Assembly: GCA_010645155.1 (NCBI GenBank)
Contig: CM021323.1
Span: 5,149,349 to 5,213,348 of the forward strand
Direction of reading: 5' to 3'
From: Tigriopus japonicus
Taxonomy: Eukaryota; Arthropoda; Copepoda; Harpacticoida; Harpacticidae
DNA length: 64,000 bases
Part shown: piece by piece, positions 50,760 to 62,800 of the stretch
Layout of the letters: the number at the start of each line of letters is the position of its first letter
Position numbering within the stretch: the stretch's first letter is position 1
The notes under the pieces: model-generated
Databases searched by the model: none
Seen by the model: only the letters and a program-made list of their open reading frames with translations
What the model was told of the DNA's origin: nothing
Translations under genes and position numbers: made by a program

Positions 50760-53593
50760 TCAAGCAGGCTTGGAAGGCGGGTTGGATTTGGATTTCTTGC
50801 GTGGGAAGAAGGAACGGTTTTGGGGTTCATGAACTCGCTTTCTGTCCAACTTCGGGAAGGTCATGGGATTGAGATGTGAGAAGTTGGTCAATGTAGAGAA
50901 GGGTTTGCGAAAAGCTTCCATCAATTCCCTCTTCTCCTCCATGGTGCACTTGTCAGACTTTAGGATTCTCTTGACCGAATTCATTTTTTCCTCACATTCT
51001 GCCAAGAAAGCACCAATGTCCTGAAAGATGAATTAAGATACATTTTATTGCCAGTAATTATTATTTTTATCAAATTTAATACACAAAAAAGGAACACGGA
51101 CCTTCAATAAAGAGGATGACGAAAGTAATTGGTGAATTTCCCACAGATTTTAAATTCAAACAGAAAGAAAAGATTTGAAAAAAAACCACAAATCTCAAAA
51201 AAACATCTGCATTGTTGCTGAGCTCTCAAACACAAAGACATTCCTTAGCTCTAAGATCTCAATTTGTTGATTATAATGTTCCTAGGATTCAAAGAATCCC
51301 ACATTAGCGGAAATCGATGATACCCATATTGATTTACCTCGTTTTCGCCGTTCATGTTCTCTTCGTTTATGGTGGTGTCCTCGTTAATGATCTCGGTTCC
51401 ATGAATGATGTCAATTCCATTTTCGACCACAGGGCATCCTCCCCCCTCATCAGGCGTGCTGGAAAGACCGTGACTAGGGGTAGCAACTTGCTCTTCTAAG
51501 CTTGCCATCTCTGACAAGGCCAAAATATGGATGTGCTTGCAGAAGTTTCTGTTGGCGAAAAACGATCAAACTATGTATCAACAATTTGCCACCTCCCCAA
51601 CACTAGTCATACCTGTACGCATATCGTTGGCATGTGCACGTGTAAAGATGAGGACACATCTTGCTCTGGGTACATCCTTCGCACCGAACTAAGCACAATG
51701 CCGAGTTGCAGGGAAAACGATTTTTCTGTATCGTGTAGCACTTTGGGTCGCCCGTAGATTCTTCGAAGATGATTCGAACACTATTCTCATCAATCCGTTC
51801 GACTCGGTACTTATTAATTTCAGTTTGGGATGGGTGGCATTTGCTGAAATCGACCATTAACTTCGATTGGCCAAGCCCTCGGATTCCCTCTTTGGCCATC
51901 ATATCTTTCCGAATTAAACCTTTATTGATCTCCTTCAGACCCAGACAGAAATGAGCCATGTTCATGCAAGGTTTGAGTTTGCGTTTAGCGGTGCGATGGT
52001 ATCTTTCAATATAAAGGTTGTGGGGAGGGGCACCAAGGGTCGAGGGTCTAGCCCAAGCATTTAATGGGGCTTGCCGCCCATCCGGACCATAGTTCACAAA
52101 AAAGTAAGTCCATTGCTCACTTTGCTCAGGAGCTTCCTAAAGATGTAGAACACAAGGTGAAAAGGATGTTGCGGTGACCTGACACGAGGTTTTCCGGAGA
52201 ATTCGAGAGACTTGACCTCATCTATGAATTTTTTTGCCAATGATCTTACCTATTTCGATTGGATTGCCAGCAATTTTAGGGTAAAAGGCTCAGGCTCGGA
52301 CACTTGTCTTAGACTTTGAATATCCTTGAACATTTCGGGATTCTTGATTCTCTTGGCCCAATTCTTTTCCAAATGCCAATCAATGACACACACTCCAAAG
52401 AACGTTCGGATTAATTACCTCCTTCCAGGCATCAATGAAAGTGTGGCTGGTGTCACTCAGAACGACCTTTACATTTGCACAAGCTTCTGGAGCAATCGAC
52501 TTAAGCACTCTTAAGCAGCCGAAAATACCACCACATTTTCGTTTTCAACTAAGGCCTGAAACACAGGGCTTCCTTCTCCACGGCAATCTGAAACCAAGAG
52601 GCAACTTTGAAAAGAATGGAGGCATTTGAACGTAAGGCTGTCAAACAAAGTGGGCTTTAAAATTTCGAATTCATGACATTATACTTGCTGAACGTAAGAT
52701 CATCGGCAACAACATTATTCTTAATTCGAGTGTTCTTGTTACCAGCTTTGGCTTTTCTTTTTCGGAAGAACTCGCAAACCAATTTTTCTACTCAATTATT
52801 CTTACCGAACACCAAGATGGAGATTAATACGAATTTAGCCGCGTTTGTCCCATGTGTTCCATCAATGGAAATGATAGTTGGGTGGTCATGGAATCGTTGG
52901 ACCATCTCAGGACTGGCATAGGTGAGAAGAAAATAGCCCGAGGTGTCAACTACCTTGCCTTGTATTTCCTCGGGCATTGTTGCCATGATGAAATGCTTTC
53001 CGCAATTAAAACCATGGAAAGCGGCGTCGGTCAGTATCATTGTGACATTTTTTACCCCTGAGGCCTTCTCATCATAGCCTAAGGGACAATTGTTGAAGGA
53101 ATGATTGTTTCTCAGTTCATAACAAAAATTAGTCCTTACCCCCAAAATTGCAAGATTTTTTAATTCGGTAGACATCCTCATACGTGACTGGCTTGCTTTC
53201 TGGTTCTTGGTCATTTGTGCAAAGATACCGTTCGATTACGACATCTGAACGAATGCCCGAGGTGAGAAGGGCAACGATTAGAGCAACATTCCGATTGATG
53301 ATTTTATCAAAGGAATGTTTCTCGCCGATTGAACGTAACCCTGCTCAAACAATAAAAGCACTCTTGATTCTTGACAGCGTTCTAGGCATAAACCGAGGCT
53401 GATAAGGAACTTACTTGGCCGAACAATTGAAAGTTTTCTTCGATTTTTTTGTTCCTGGGACCTTATCCTTGGCATTTTGTATGCAACGCATAATACGGTA
53501 GGATCCAGCGATGCCGTTTGTACTTTCACACTTTTTGAAGGAAAAGTAGCGGTCCAGTTGATTTTCAACTCGCCAATTCAGGGCGTCAGCCAT
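50760..53593 (-). pseudogene. MULE-type transposase gene with SWIM zinc finger, 8 putative exons, disrupted
   Basis: Exons on the minus strand: 53593-53415 (ATG, MADALNWRVENQLDRYF), 53381-53140, 53078-52806, about 52590-52242 (disrupted), 52136-51613, 51548-51338 and 51020-50760 (TGA). The MULE core shows PTIISIDGTHGTNAAKF (first Asp), DCRGEGSPVFQALVENEN, KVVLSDTSHTFIDAW (second Asp) and CVIDWHLEKNW. The SWIM finger CTC-QRYAYRNF-CKH is created by splicing exons 52136-51613 and 51548-51338, with matching phases. The C-terminus has a basic PRKKSKS motif. Defects: in-frame TGA at 53345-53347, frame changes near 52524 and 52388, and a TAG at the 52242 junction. The second half is fully open and spliceable. 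Confidence 0.7.
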
Positions 53594-53668
53594 GGTGTCA
53601 AACTAAAGCGGTGTAACAAACTTTAAAAAAGCTTTTAAAAATCAAAAATAATAATACAATGAATAATA

Positions 53669-54728
53669 CAGTCGAATCTCGATGTATGAAACTTTTCTGT
53701 CAGCGGAAAAATGTTGCTTATATCGAGATTTTTCTTATATCGAGACTCAAGAAAATTGGCTCGAGAAACGATAAAAAATACAAGGAAACTACCAGAGGAG
53801 TTTACCTCACCTTTATACAACCTTATAAACTTGCTTTTATTACTAAAAAATCCGACAATGACTCAAAAAAAATTAGCTTTTAAAAAATAGTTATACAAAA
53901 ACACAAATATATACACACAAATTTACATTACAAGTGCATGCATTTATATCTCTATTACAAAGCTTCAGAACTTGTTTCAATCTCAATTTGACAGAAAAAT
54001 GAAAGAAGAAAGTACAATTTTGTCATCATGATTGGTATATTATCTAACCTATACAAAGACCAACAACTTTTTTTAAAAATTGAGCCTTCCATGCTTCCAT
54101 ACTGACGAAGTATTTTTGCTATTTTTTTGGAATATCTCGAAAAAAATCTTCTATTCTCAGTTTGACCTTGAATTACTTCAAATTTGAGAGACTTTCTTGG
54201 GTTCACATGACACTTCCTTAGATTGCTTATTTTCCACTAGGTTTTGCTTTGGCAGACACACATTTTTTTTAACTCTTATATTATTTTTTAAAATTGTCGA
54301 CAAATTGTTTTTTTAAACTTAATGTCATTAAAATAGTTGTTGGTGAGTGGCATGTTGGACAATTTTTAGCGATTTTAGGGTTCAAAATGCAATTTTTCGT
54401 TCTTTTGACTGAAACTTGAAAAGGGGCAAGTTGTTTTTTTCAAAAGAGGCGCAAGGCGCGAGAGCTCAAAAAAGTGCGCAATAGGCACCCTAAAAAGCGC
54501 AAAATTGCGCAAAATATGGAAGTACTGCATCGATCCTTTTAGAAATGCTTCGTTTAGTTTTTTGTTTTTGCTTTGTGCTGTGACCAATTTAAGCAAGAGA
54601 AATAGGCCAAAAATGGAAAATTTCTTATATCGAGAATTCTTAATTAGTAAAATTTTGGTGAGCTCGGAAAAATTTCTTATAACGCGAAAATTTCTTACAT
54701 TGAGATTTCTTATATCGAGATTCAACTG
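53669..54728. mobile_element. Pogo/Tigger-like MITE with TA duplication
   Basis: The ends are CAGTCGAATCTCGATGTATG and a degenerate inverse ending TCTTATATCGAGATTCAACTG, both flanked by TA. Subterminal TTTCTTATATCGAGA units are repeated on each side. The 1.06-kb interior has no transposase. TA target and the CAGT(C/T)GAA-type ends fit the pogo group of Tc1/mariner. Confidence 0.75.
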
Positions 54729-54849
54729 TATATCGTCGTTACCGGCAATAAACTTATCTGCACAGCTGGGATTCGACAGCTTACCACTTGAACTGACATA
54801 AAATAAACTCCAAGCCCTCCAAATCAATTCACCTACCGATAGCATGATT

Positions 54850-54957
54850 TAAATCTTACCAAACCCAACTTCCACATTACCTAACCTAATTTAAACCTAA
54901 CCTAACCTATCTGAACATAAACCTAACCTAACCTACCTAACTTAAACCTAACGTGAT
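54850..54957. repeat. Degenerate CCTAA (TTAGG) tract
   Basis: CCTAACCTAA, AACCTAACCTAACC and similar units recur over about 105 bp with spacers. TTAGG is the ancestral arthropod telomere repeat. An interstitial relic or a transposon-borne microsatellite are both possible. Confidence 0.6.
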
Positions 54958-56689
54958 GTAATGCTCAATATCAAAATCCATATCATTTTCAGAAGCAAAA
55001 GAGACTAGAAAATAAAAAATATTTTCACTGCGCTACGACGACTTCTCTTCCTCGAGTTCACGTTTTTACTTCTTAACCAACAAAACGCAGCTGGCACCTG
55101 TCGAATCCCAGCTGTGCAGATAATATGGACGGATTCCAGACTACAAAAGGAGAAGTCAGCTGCCCCTGTTCGAAATCTTGAAGGCTCCAAATTTGAATAT
55201 CCTCAAGGAACAATACAAGGTTCTTCAGATTTACTATCACTTGTATTTACACTAAATTCAAGCCTCTGTTCTGAGAAATACATTCTATTTCAAAATCTCA
55301 ATACATAAGATATCACAACCCTTTTCAATTGCTACATGGTGGAATCAGTGGGGCCTGGTTGAGTAGGTGTCAAAATGGTCAAAGTCATGTCCATTGTTCA
55401 GGATGACGGATTCTGGGGAAGCAAGGCTGAGATGGCTGTGAGCAGTTCAAGCCATGGGGTGTGTGGCTATGGACGGTTCTGAAGAAACCTGAGGACAAGT
55501 TAGTGGATTATGTGAAGTCATTTGATTGGGCGGCAAAGGTCAATGGATGGATGGATCACGAAGCAGCATGAATATTTCCGGGAATGCTAGAGGTAAGCTC
55601 AACAGTTGTGGATATGATTTGGAGCTGCAAGTCCTCAAAAACTATGAGCTCATCAAATCTGTTGTTGTACCACTGGGTGAGACATACTGGGAGGCCAAGG
55701 CTCAGAAGTTCTTTTGGCCCCTTGTTATGGGGAGTGACAAATCTGTGATGGAGTTCATAGGGCGATGTCAAGATGGGATGCAATGCATATCCAAAGTTTG
55801 CCAGAGGAAATCAGGATATTTTGGGTCAAGATCATTTTGTTCATAGATCATGCAGTAAGTTGAAAGTTGTGGTTTCTTGAACAGACAGAAACAGAAAGTT
55901 GAAGAAACAATCCAGACGGCTTTGCTGGCAGAGAACATTCAAGAGACTTTGGTTGCAGGGAAAGTGGTCTGCAATGAATCATTTTTAGTGAATAAAGACT
56001 TTGGAGAGGACTGAAGATGTTACTTCTGTTGTGCAAAAGGTCATCTGGCGTTAGATTAGGAATAAATTTGTTTAGTTTAGGTTCAATTTAGATTAAAACT
56101 AAATAAGGTAGGTCCTCGTGTTGCAACTTGAGGACATTCAAATTTGGCGCCTTCAAGATTTTGACTAGTGGCAGCTGACTTCTCCTTTTGTAGTCGGGAA
56201 TCTGTCCATAGCAGGGTTGCCAACTGGCGATTTCTATCGCCAGATTTCACGAATCTGGCGATTTTGAAACGTGTCTGGCGATAGAAAAATTAATCTGGCG
56301 AAATCAGCTGATCTGGCGAAATCAGCTGATCTGGCGATTAATCTGGCGATTTTGACCCCACTGGCGATAAATTTGGCGAAATGAGCAAATTTGGCGAAAA
56401 ATTAGGCGAAATGGAGGAAATTTGGCGAAAAAAATTGGCAAAATTGCCCACTTTTTGGCGATAACTAGGGCAAACTTTTATTTTCTCTTTATGATTTTGA
56501 CTTTCATTCTGACTGACAACCAAGCATTAAATATTTTAGATAACAATCACTAAATGGGGAGAGCTTTGACCAAAGTATTGTTCCTTTATTTGATTGAACT
56601 TTTACCAAGAACGAGAAAATTTTGTTTCGCTCTTTTGTTGTAGAACTTACTTCCTCCCTCTTTGCGACGAATATATCCATTAGACGACC

Positions 56690-56834
56690 CATCATAAGTT
56701 TTAAGCCTCATCTAGACGACTTTCAGGGACTCTATCGGGCAGCTAATTCCAACTCCGTTACAGACCAATGCTTTTATGAGACATTACTTTTCTTCACTCG
56801 GGTTTTATTTTTTTTTGACATTTACATGGAATGA
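56690..56834 (+). pseudogene. LINE C-terminal fragment
   Basis: The frame ends FKPHLDDFQGLYRAANSNSV + TDQCFYETLLFF. It resembles the LYRSTNSNSLVDQISYKR end of LINE C, but from a related, distinct family. It is a short 5'-truncated copy. Confidence 0.6.
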
Positions 56835-57591
56835 CATTCTTTGCACCAATTAAAATCGATAAAAAAAATGCAGACTAGATTTTTAAACAATAGAGTATGT
56901 AAAAAAGAGACTGTTATGAAGTCGAAAGCTTTGGCAAACGCATGTGTTACTGATTTTGAAAAATTCCCAATTTGATTTTCCTAATGGTAGGGCCAATTGA
57001 AATCTTAAATAAACTATGCATCCTATTGTTTTGCGATTGCCCCTGTTTGGTTTTGGTTACGCCCTCCTTATGGTTTACTACTCAAAATATTATAATATGA
57101 TCATAATATAGAGTCTTGCAATTCAAAATGCAGAGTGTACACAGTACTATGAGACCCTGTCTATGTTGTAACTTCTTTCGCTTTTTATGCAAGTTTTATC
57201 AGTGTTTGGTGTTTCTTTTTCATTTCATTTTAGAGCCATTTATTCTAATTTCAAAATTTGTGTTCTTGTAATGCACCAAAATTGAATTGGTTTGTCACAA
57301 CGGTATTCAAAAGTCCACAAGTCAGAAAGCTTCCCAATCTCCTTTTGAAGGTCTGAAATTGGTCGTTCTGATTTGGTTGACGGCCCTCTTGCCTTCTTTT
57401 TTCTCTTTCCTCGTATTTAGAGGTTGACTAATTTTGAAACTGAAATTGACATTTTAAACTTGTAATAACTTCAAAATGAGGCAAAAATCATGATGTCCTT
57501 AAAATTTAAGACTGCTTCTTGATACAATAATTAACAACTGGTTGTTAACTGCTGCCAATTTCAAATCTGACGAATCTGATGCTGATGCATA

Positions 57592-57946
57592 GAGGTTGTG
57601 AAGAATTGATTGTTGTCTTTCGCTATGGACGCTGCCAAGACCTGCCGCGTAGACACGCTGTAGGCCAGCCAGCACTGTCCAGACACATAGGAAGAGACAA
57701 ATTACCTAATATTTCAAGTAAATTTGCCAACAATGTCACCAACCAATGTCCTTTTTGATATCGGTAAACAATTATGATACTTATTTATCAGTACAATGTC
57801 ACACATCTTGCGAAATAGTTAAAATTATGTTGAGTTTTGTCTCTTCCCGAGTGCATGGACAATGCTGGCTGGCCTTTAGCGATGTCTACGCAACAGGCTG
57901 GTGGGGCGGGAATAGAGGGGGACAACAAACAATTCTTCACAACCTC
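57592..57946. mobile_element. 355-bp palindromic MITE with TA duplication
   Basis: The ends are GAGGTTGTGAAGAATTGATT and AATTCTTCACAACCTC, flanked by TA on both sides. Further in, TAGGCCAGCCAGCACTGTCC pairs with GGACAATGCTGGCTGGCCT. The two halves form a nearly complete hairpin, a Tc1/mariner-class foldback MITE. Confidence 0.75.
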
Positions 57947-58124
57947 TATTGCAATAAATTAATAATAATAATTTCAAATCACTGGGGATGTACGAGAGGC
58001 ATTCAAACTTAGCAAAGTGAAGAGCGAATTTTCGAATTTTCTCTACTTTCCAATTCAGGAAATGCTGTAAATGCCGCTTGAGGTCGCTTTTTTCGACTCT
58101 CCATAGGGCATGAACAATGTCATA

Positions 58125-58385
58125 AGGGTCATTACCGGAGCCCTCCGATCAGTTTTGCCATCAAGGCCAAATTAGCTTTAATCAAAATTTGGCCAAAGTT
58201 CGGTTTCTTACTTTCACAAAAGCCTAACGATTCCAGTTTCTATCAAATATTATGCTTGATATTTCGTCTTGCTGATACATCTTGAAAGCCTGCTGAATTT
58301 TCTAACTTCATGACTATACTTCAAAAAATTTTAAGTTTGATGTGGTCGAGTGAGAAACACTTCATCAGTCCTGAGTCAAGACTCG
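58125..58385 (-). repeat. Dispersed repeat, inverted copy of 16476-16765
   Basis: On the minus strand it follows the same order of blocks as 16476-16765, such as TTGGCCTTGATGGCAAAACT-like and TCGACCACATCAAACTT. Both copies sit inside hAT-type elements, here the one at 56212-59343. Confidence 0.65.
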
Positions 58386-59384
58386 ACGTATCAGGTATGC
58401 TGTCGAAGAATTGAAGAAAAGGTCAACAGGTACACTTGGTGCATTCATGAGTATGCTTTGTTCATAATTCTATTTCATGTTGCAAAATGACATGTTTTTA
58501 AGTCGCCAAGTCATTGTGTAACCAGATTGCCCTATAAAATATTCATGGAAATAGACCGACAAAAAACTATGTTTTCCTTTAAATAGACCGTCTTGTCGCT
58601 GTTGGCAGCGTTCCTGATTTTACTGATCAAGGAGAACGACCGTCCGACCGTCTTCCTCTCCTCGTGCTGAGAGAAGGCATAAAATTCAGGGCAGCAGAAA
58701 TGAAAATGTTCAGAGCGGCAAACATAAAAATAGGGATTCAATGCTTAAATAACATTGAAAATAGTGTGCAACACACGTGGATCATATTTTCTTTGACACA
58801 AATAACAATACGATTGAAAGAATATCATGTAACTTAATACTTCCAACGCAATAAGAAATTCTGATCCTGAATGCTCTGAAGTGACGTCACGGGTAATGTT
58901 CGTCATTGGTATAAAAAATGTTCTTTTTTACTATTTGAGTGATCACGTTACATTTTGGAATTTTTTAATGGCAATTGGTCAGGTTTCGTTAACAAAACAC
59001 CATTAACATTGCTTTGAAAGAGTTATACATTTAATAGCATTTCAAAAAGGAGTCCGAAAGATTTTGTTATTTAGCATCAATAAAATTTCAATTTCCTTCA
59101 CAAATTACAAACTAAAACACGTTCTAAGTTGCAACAAATAAAAAATTATGAAGGAAAGTCAATATGGTGGCATTCCGTTCTTCTTCGAGAACTTTTGTTT
59201 GAAATGTGTATCATTTGTACAGAAGGTTGTTAGTAAAAAGAAATTTGGCGAAAATCTGGCGATTTTTCAAACGAGGTGGCGAATTCTCGCGAATTTCAGT
59301 GGCAAATCTGGCGATAAGAGCCGTCGAAGACCTGGCAACCCTGGTCCATAGTGCAGATAACCTTACTGACGGTAACGACGATAC

Positions 59385-59897
59385 GAAAAATAACGCGCTC
59401 AAACCGCCATATGTAAGATTTTTGAGTGATAAGAGTTGAAAAAACATCTTTTCAATGTTCCAAATATGAGATTCCATCTCTCATAACTTTGAGCGCAAAT
59501 ATTTGTTTAGCATTCCTCGATTTCCATATTTCCGAAGCTAAAATTCGACCTACATGATCTACAGTATATGTTTCGCCATTTTTGTTTTTAGGGTCCCCGA
59601 TAAGTGTAACTACTGATAGAACTCGAAATTGAACTAGTTCGAGTGTTTCCAAATCGGTCCCTGTTTTGGTCTTTTCAAAAAGTTCAATACAACCTGCCCC
59701 TTTTTGACAGCGATAAACTTCCTAGTCAAAACTGATAAAACTCCTGGTTCGAAGCACATCTCTACTAAAAACGTCTTGATGTGTTTCGTTGCCATTACAA
59801 CCATTGGCCATACACTATTATATATTCTACAGAACCAGAAAGGCAGACCATGAACTTACAAGGCTTGAGATCATATTTTGTGAGTAGCGTATTCAGA
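59385..59897. other. Spacer and 3' flank of the nine-BED gene
   Basis: No gene recognised. The region probably includes the 3' UTR of the minus-strand gene that ends at 59898. Confidence 0.35.
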
Positions 59898-62800
59898 TTA
59901 ATTTCTTTGATCATAATAGCCTTTCAAGAAGGCCAAGGCATCTTCCAATTGAGTCGAGGGTGTGTGGTTTAACTGTGGTCGTTGTTGCTGGGGATGACCT
60001 CGATGACGACACGTGGGCGATATCGTGACCAATGCTTGACGAAGCGTCTTTAGATCTGACGACAGGAATCCCGAATTTTCGAAGTCCTCCATCTCTTGGG
60101 AGATCCGATTGATGCAAGGAACCTTGTCCTTGTGAAGATTACGGAAAAGGCGATTCTCAAAGCGTAGAATATCCCGCTCCAAGATCTCACGGGAAGACAT
60201 TTTCAGGAAAGCATACTTTTGCTCAGCCGAGTCGAGGAGGGTTTTCGGATTACTGATGTACTTGATGACACTGACAATGTCATGACTTCGCAATTGCTCC
60301 ATCGCCGTAGAGAGAGTGTCTTGTAGTGTTTGTGAGAGGTCAATCGATACCTGCTCCAATTTCTCCAACATTTCAACCACGATGTTGTCGGCCAACAATA
60401 GGTTCACATCACTGGACTCTAATGCTTGTAACCCAATCCGAATGGTGTCGAGAATTAGGAACAAGTTCTTCAAATAGGTCAAGTCTTTTTCAGGTAGAAG
60501 GCGTTTCATTCTGGATTCTACTTCGGGTTTCAAGACACTTTCAATGAACTCCAGGACTTTGAGCCAACTTCTTTGGCCAATTTCATTTTGAGGTTCTTGG
60601 GGAAGAATTTGCTCCAATGCACGTTGATTGATGAACTGATTGTTGTTGCTCTGGGTAGAATTGGTCTTTAACTTGTTTAAGACGTCACGAACTTCCGAAA
60701 TCAGATTTTGATTGGCTTTCCTCTCAAAAAGCACGCTCGAAACGACCTCTCTAATACCTTGATCGAGACACTTTTGATGCTCCATCCCCAGAGTTTCCAA
60801 TCCGTTTGTGGTGCAGGCCACAATATCGCGATGGAAATTCAATCCAAAGTCATGAACCAAGTTCTTCACAGCTTCCATGATCATGGAATCGGTCATGAGA
60901 GGCATTTCGTGGACAATCCCCATATTCCAAGACATGTTGTGGCCATGACATGTAATTTCGATATGAATATTTGTTTCTTCAGTCTTCCATTCATACAAAG
61001 TCAGACTGAACTTGTAGTCCACGTCTGTCATACTTGAGAGCTCTTCGCCGACCTTGATTTTCAGGTACTCCACATGTTTGATTAACATGTTCTCCAAATC
61101 CTGGCACGTGGCTGGCATGGTGAGCCTCTTTTGGGCCAAGACCTCAGTGATGAAGTCACTTTTGAGCAAGGTGTCCATGGGAAATCCATCGACAGCCACC
61201 AACTTGGCCAAGATCTCTTCCACGGTTTCAAGGATGGATGAGCTGGGAGCAACGGCACTTTTGTTGCCTTTGTCTTGATTGAGGTTATTTCCATCGTGGG
61301 TATTGGGCATTTCATCCATTGACAACTCTTTGTGACAATCGATGTCGTGTTTCTTGATGAGATGCTGACTCAGATTCCTAGTTGAGGTTCGTAGTCTGGT
61401 CTGACACAATTTGCAAACGGAAATCACGTCGCCGATCGATTCATAGAAATCATTTAGAAAAGACCGTAAGCGTAGGTTGCATTTCTTTTTCGATAGGGGA
61501 ATTGGCAAACTTTCATCTTTGGCACAAAGGTCGTCGAGTTCTTTTGTACTCTTTTGGGAAAGCACAACTGGCGGGCTTGCCGAACAGAGGCCGTGAAAGG
61601 TGACCAAATGTCGAGCTAATGATGTCGTGGCGCCATTTTTCGTCCGGAAGGCCTTGTGACAGATGCGACAACGAGACATACCTGCATTACTTGGCTTGGC
61701 ATGTTTCCATACCCACGACCGTCTTTTCTTCAGCTCTAATTCATCTTGGTCCTCATTTTCATCTTCAAAATTGAAATCTTCCTCAGCAATGTTCTCATTG
61801 TCGAGCAGAAGGGGATTCCTATCGTCATTCACGTTGCCATAATCATGATTGTCCTCATTTTCCTGGTGTTCTTGGTCACCTTCTTCTTCGTCGTCGTCGT
61901 CCACGTCTTCCCAGGGCAAACCCATTCGCGGTTTTTTCATGCGAGGCATGGAAGGCATTGGTTTCTCGTCTGTTTCGTTTGGAGACAACCCATGAAACGT
62001 TTGTAAATGTCTGGCCAAAGTGGTTGTGCCGAAATTTGGTGTTTTATAAAGTCGGTCACACTTGAGGCATCGGGATACAGTTTTGCTAATGCTCTCGAAA
62101 TACCGTCTAGTCCAAGATCGGCCGTGCATGTTGCCTTCTTCGAGCTTCTCAATACGCTCATTAATGGCTTTGATCTCTTCGACGGATTGGCTATTACTGA
62201 CGCTCTCAAAGATGCCATGTCTCTGTATATGTCGATGAAGATATATCGTTGCGCCATTGGGGGTACGATAGAGCCGGTCACATTTAATACAGCGAGCAGA
62301 ATTGGATCCAACGGCCTTGAAATGACTCCAGACTGAAGATCGTTGATTCCTGGGTGAAGAGGTTTTCTCATTTGGAGTCATGGCCGAGTCCGCCGAAGAC
62401 TTGGATTTGGCATAGTGATGTTCGTCGGTGATAGTTGGGCTTTTTGAAGGTTTAGCTTGGTCGGGCTCGTGGGTGTCCATGGCTTCTTCTTCTTCTTCTT
62501 CTTCTTTGACATCGAGCGCATTTGGGCTCAGCTTCTTATTTTTGTAGTTCGTTTTTCGTTTGGCCTGGACCACTAGCGTTACACTAATGGCATGGACATG
62601 TTCCAAATGTCGGGCTAGACTGGTGGTGCTGCCATTCGGCGTGGGAAATGTCTCTTGACATAATCGGCATTGGGCCACGCGAGACGTCAGATGAAGGCAA
62701 TACTTCCACACCTCCGAGCGCAAATTGGAGCTCTTGGAGAGATCGTTGTCCGGCAAGGGATCTTGGTCCGAATCGCTCAGTTCCTGGAGGTCGGGCTCAA

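Larger units (their letters stand above)
56212..59343. mobile_element. hAT-type element of 3.1 kb with perfect 8-bp duplication
   Basis: It starts CAGGGTTGCCAACTGGCGAT and ends CTGGCAACCCTG. GTCCATAG flanks both sides (56204-56211 and 59344-59351). Subterminal TCTGGCGATTTT-like units are repeated many times at both ends (56230-56460 and 59245-59330). No hAT transposase is visible inside. The interior carries a LINE C-terminal fragment (about 56690-56800), a palindromic MITE (57592-57946) and a dispersed repeat (58125-58385). Confidence 0.85.
55124..59350. mobile_element. MULE-like TIR element H with 10-bp target duplication
   Basis: The left TIR starts TATGGACGGATTCCAGACTA and continues CAAAAGGAGAAGTCAGCTGC for about 90 bp in all. 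The right TIR at about 56115-56210 is its inverse, completed at 59344-59350 after the nested element. GTGCAGATAA occurs on both outer sides (55114-55123 and 59351-59360). A long TIR with a 9-10 bp duplication is typical of Mutator-like elements. The open frame at 55526-55846 has no known motif. Confidence 0.75.
54729..59385. repeat. Inverted arms enclosing the MULE-like element
   Basis: The left arm (about 54730-54780) reads ATCGTCGTTACCGG and then CTTATCTGCACAGCTGGGAT. Its inverse is split between 55096-55123 (ATCCCAGCTGTGCAGATAA) and 59351-59385 (CTTACTGACGGTAACGACGA). With element H removed, the two halves join to form the complete right arm. A small inverted-repeat element therefore existed before H inserted in its right arm. 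Confidence 0.6.

Noticed and set aside
53341..53414. A longer first intron of the MULE gene that would remove the in-frame TGA
   Set aside because: The acceptor TTTGAGCAG at 53342 is good, but joining there puts the following well-conserved frame out of phase.
61937..62371. 144-codon minus frame and several plus frames within the nine-BED gene
   Set aside because: They overlap an intact 1292-codon frame in other phases; codon pattern and BED motifs are only in the main frame.
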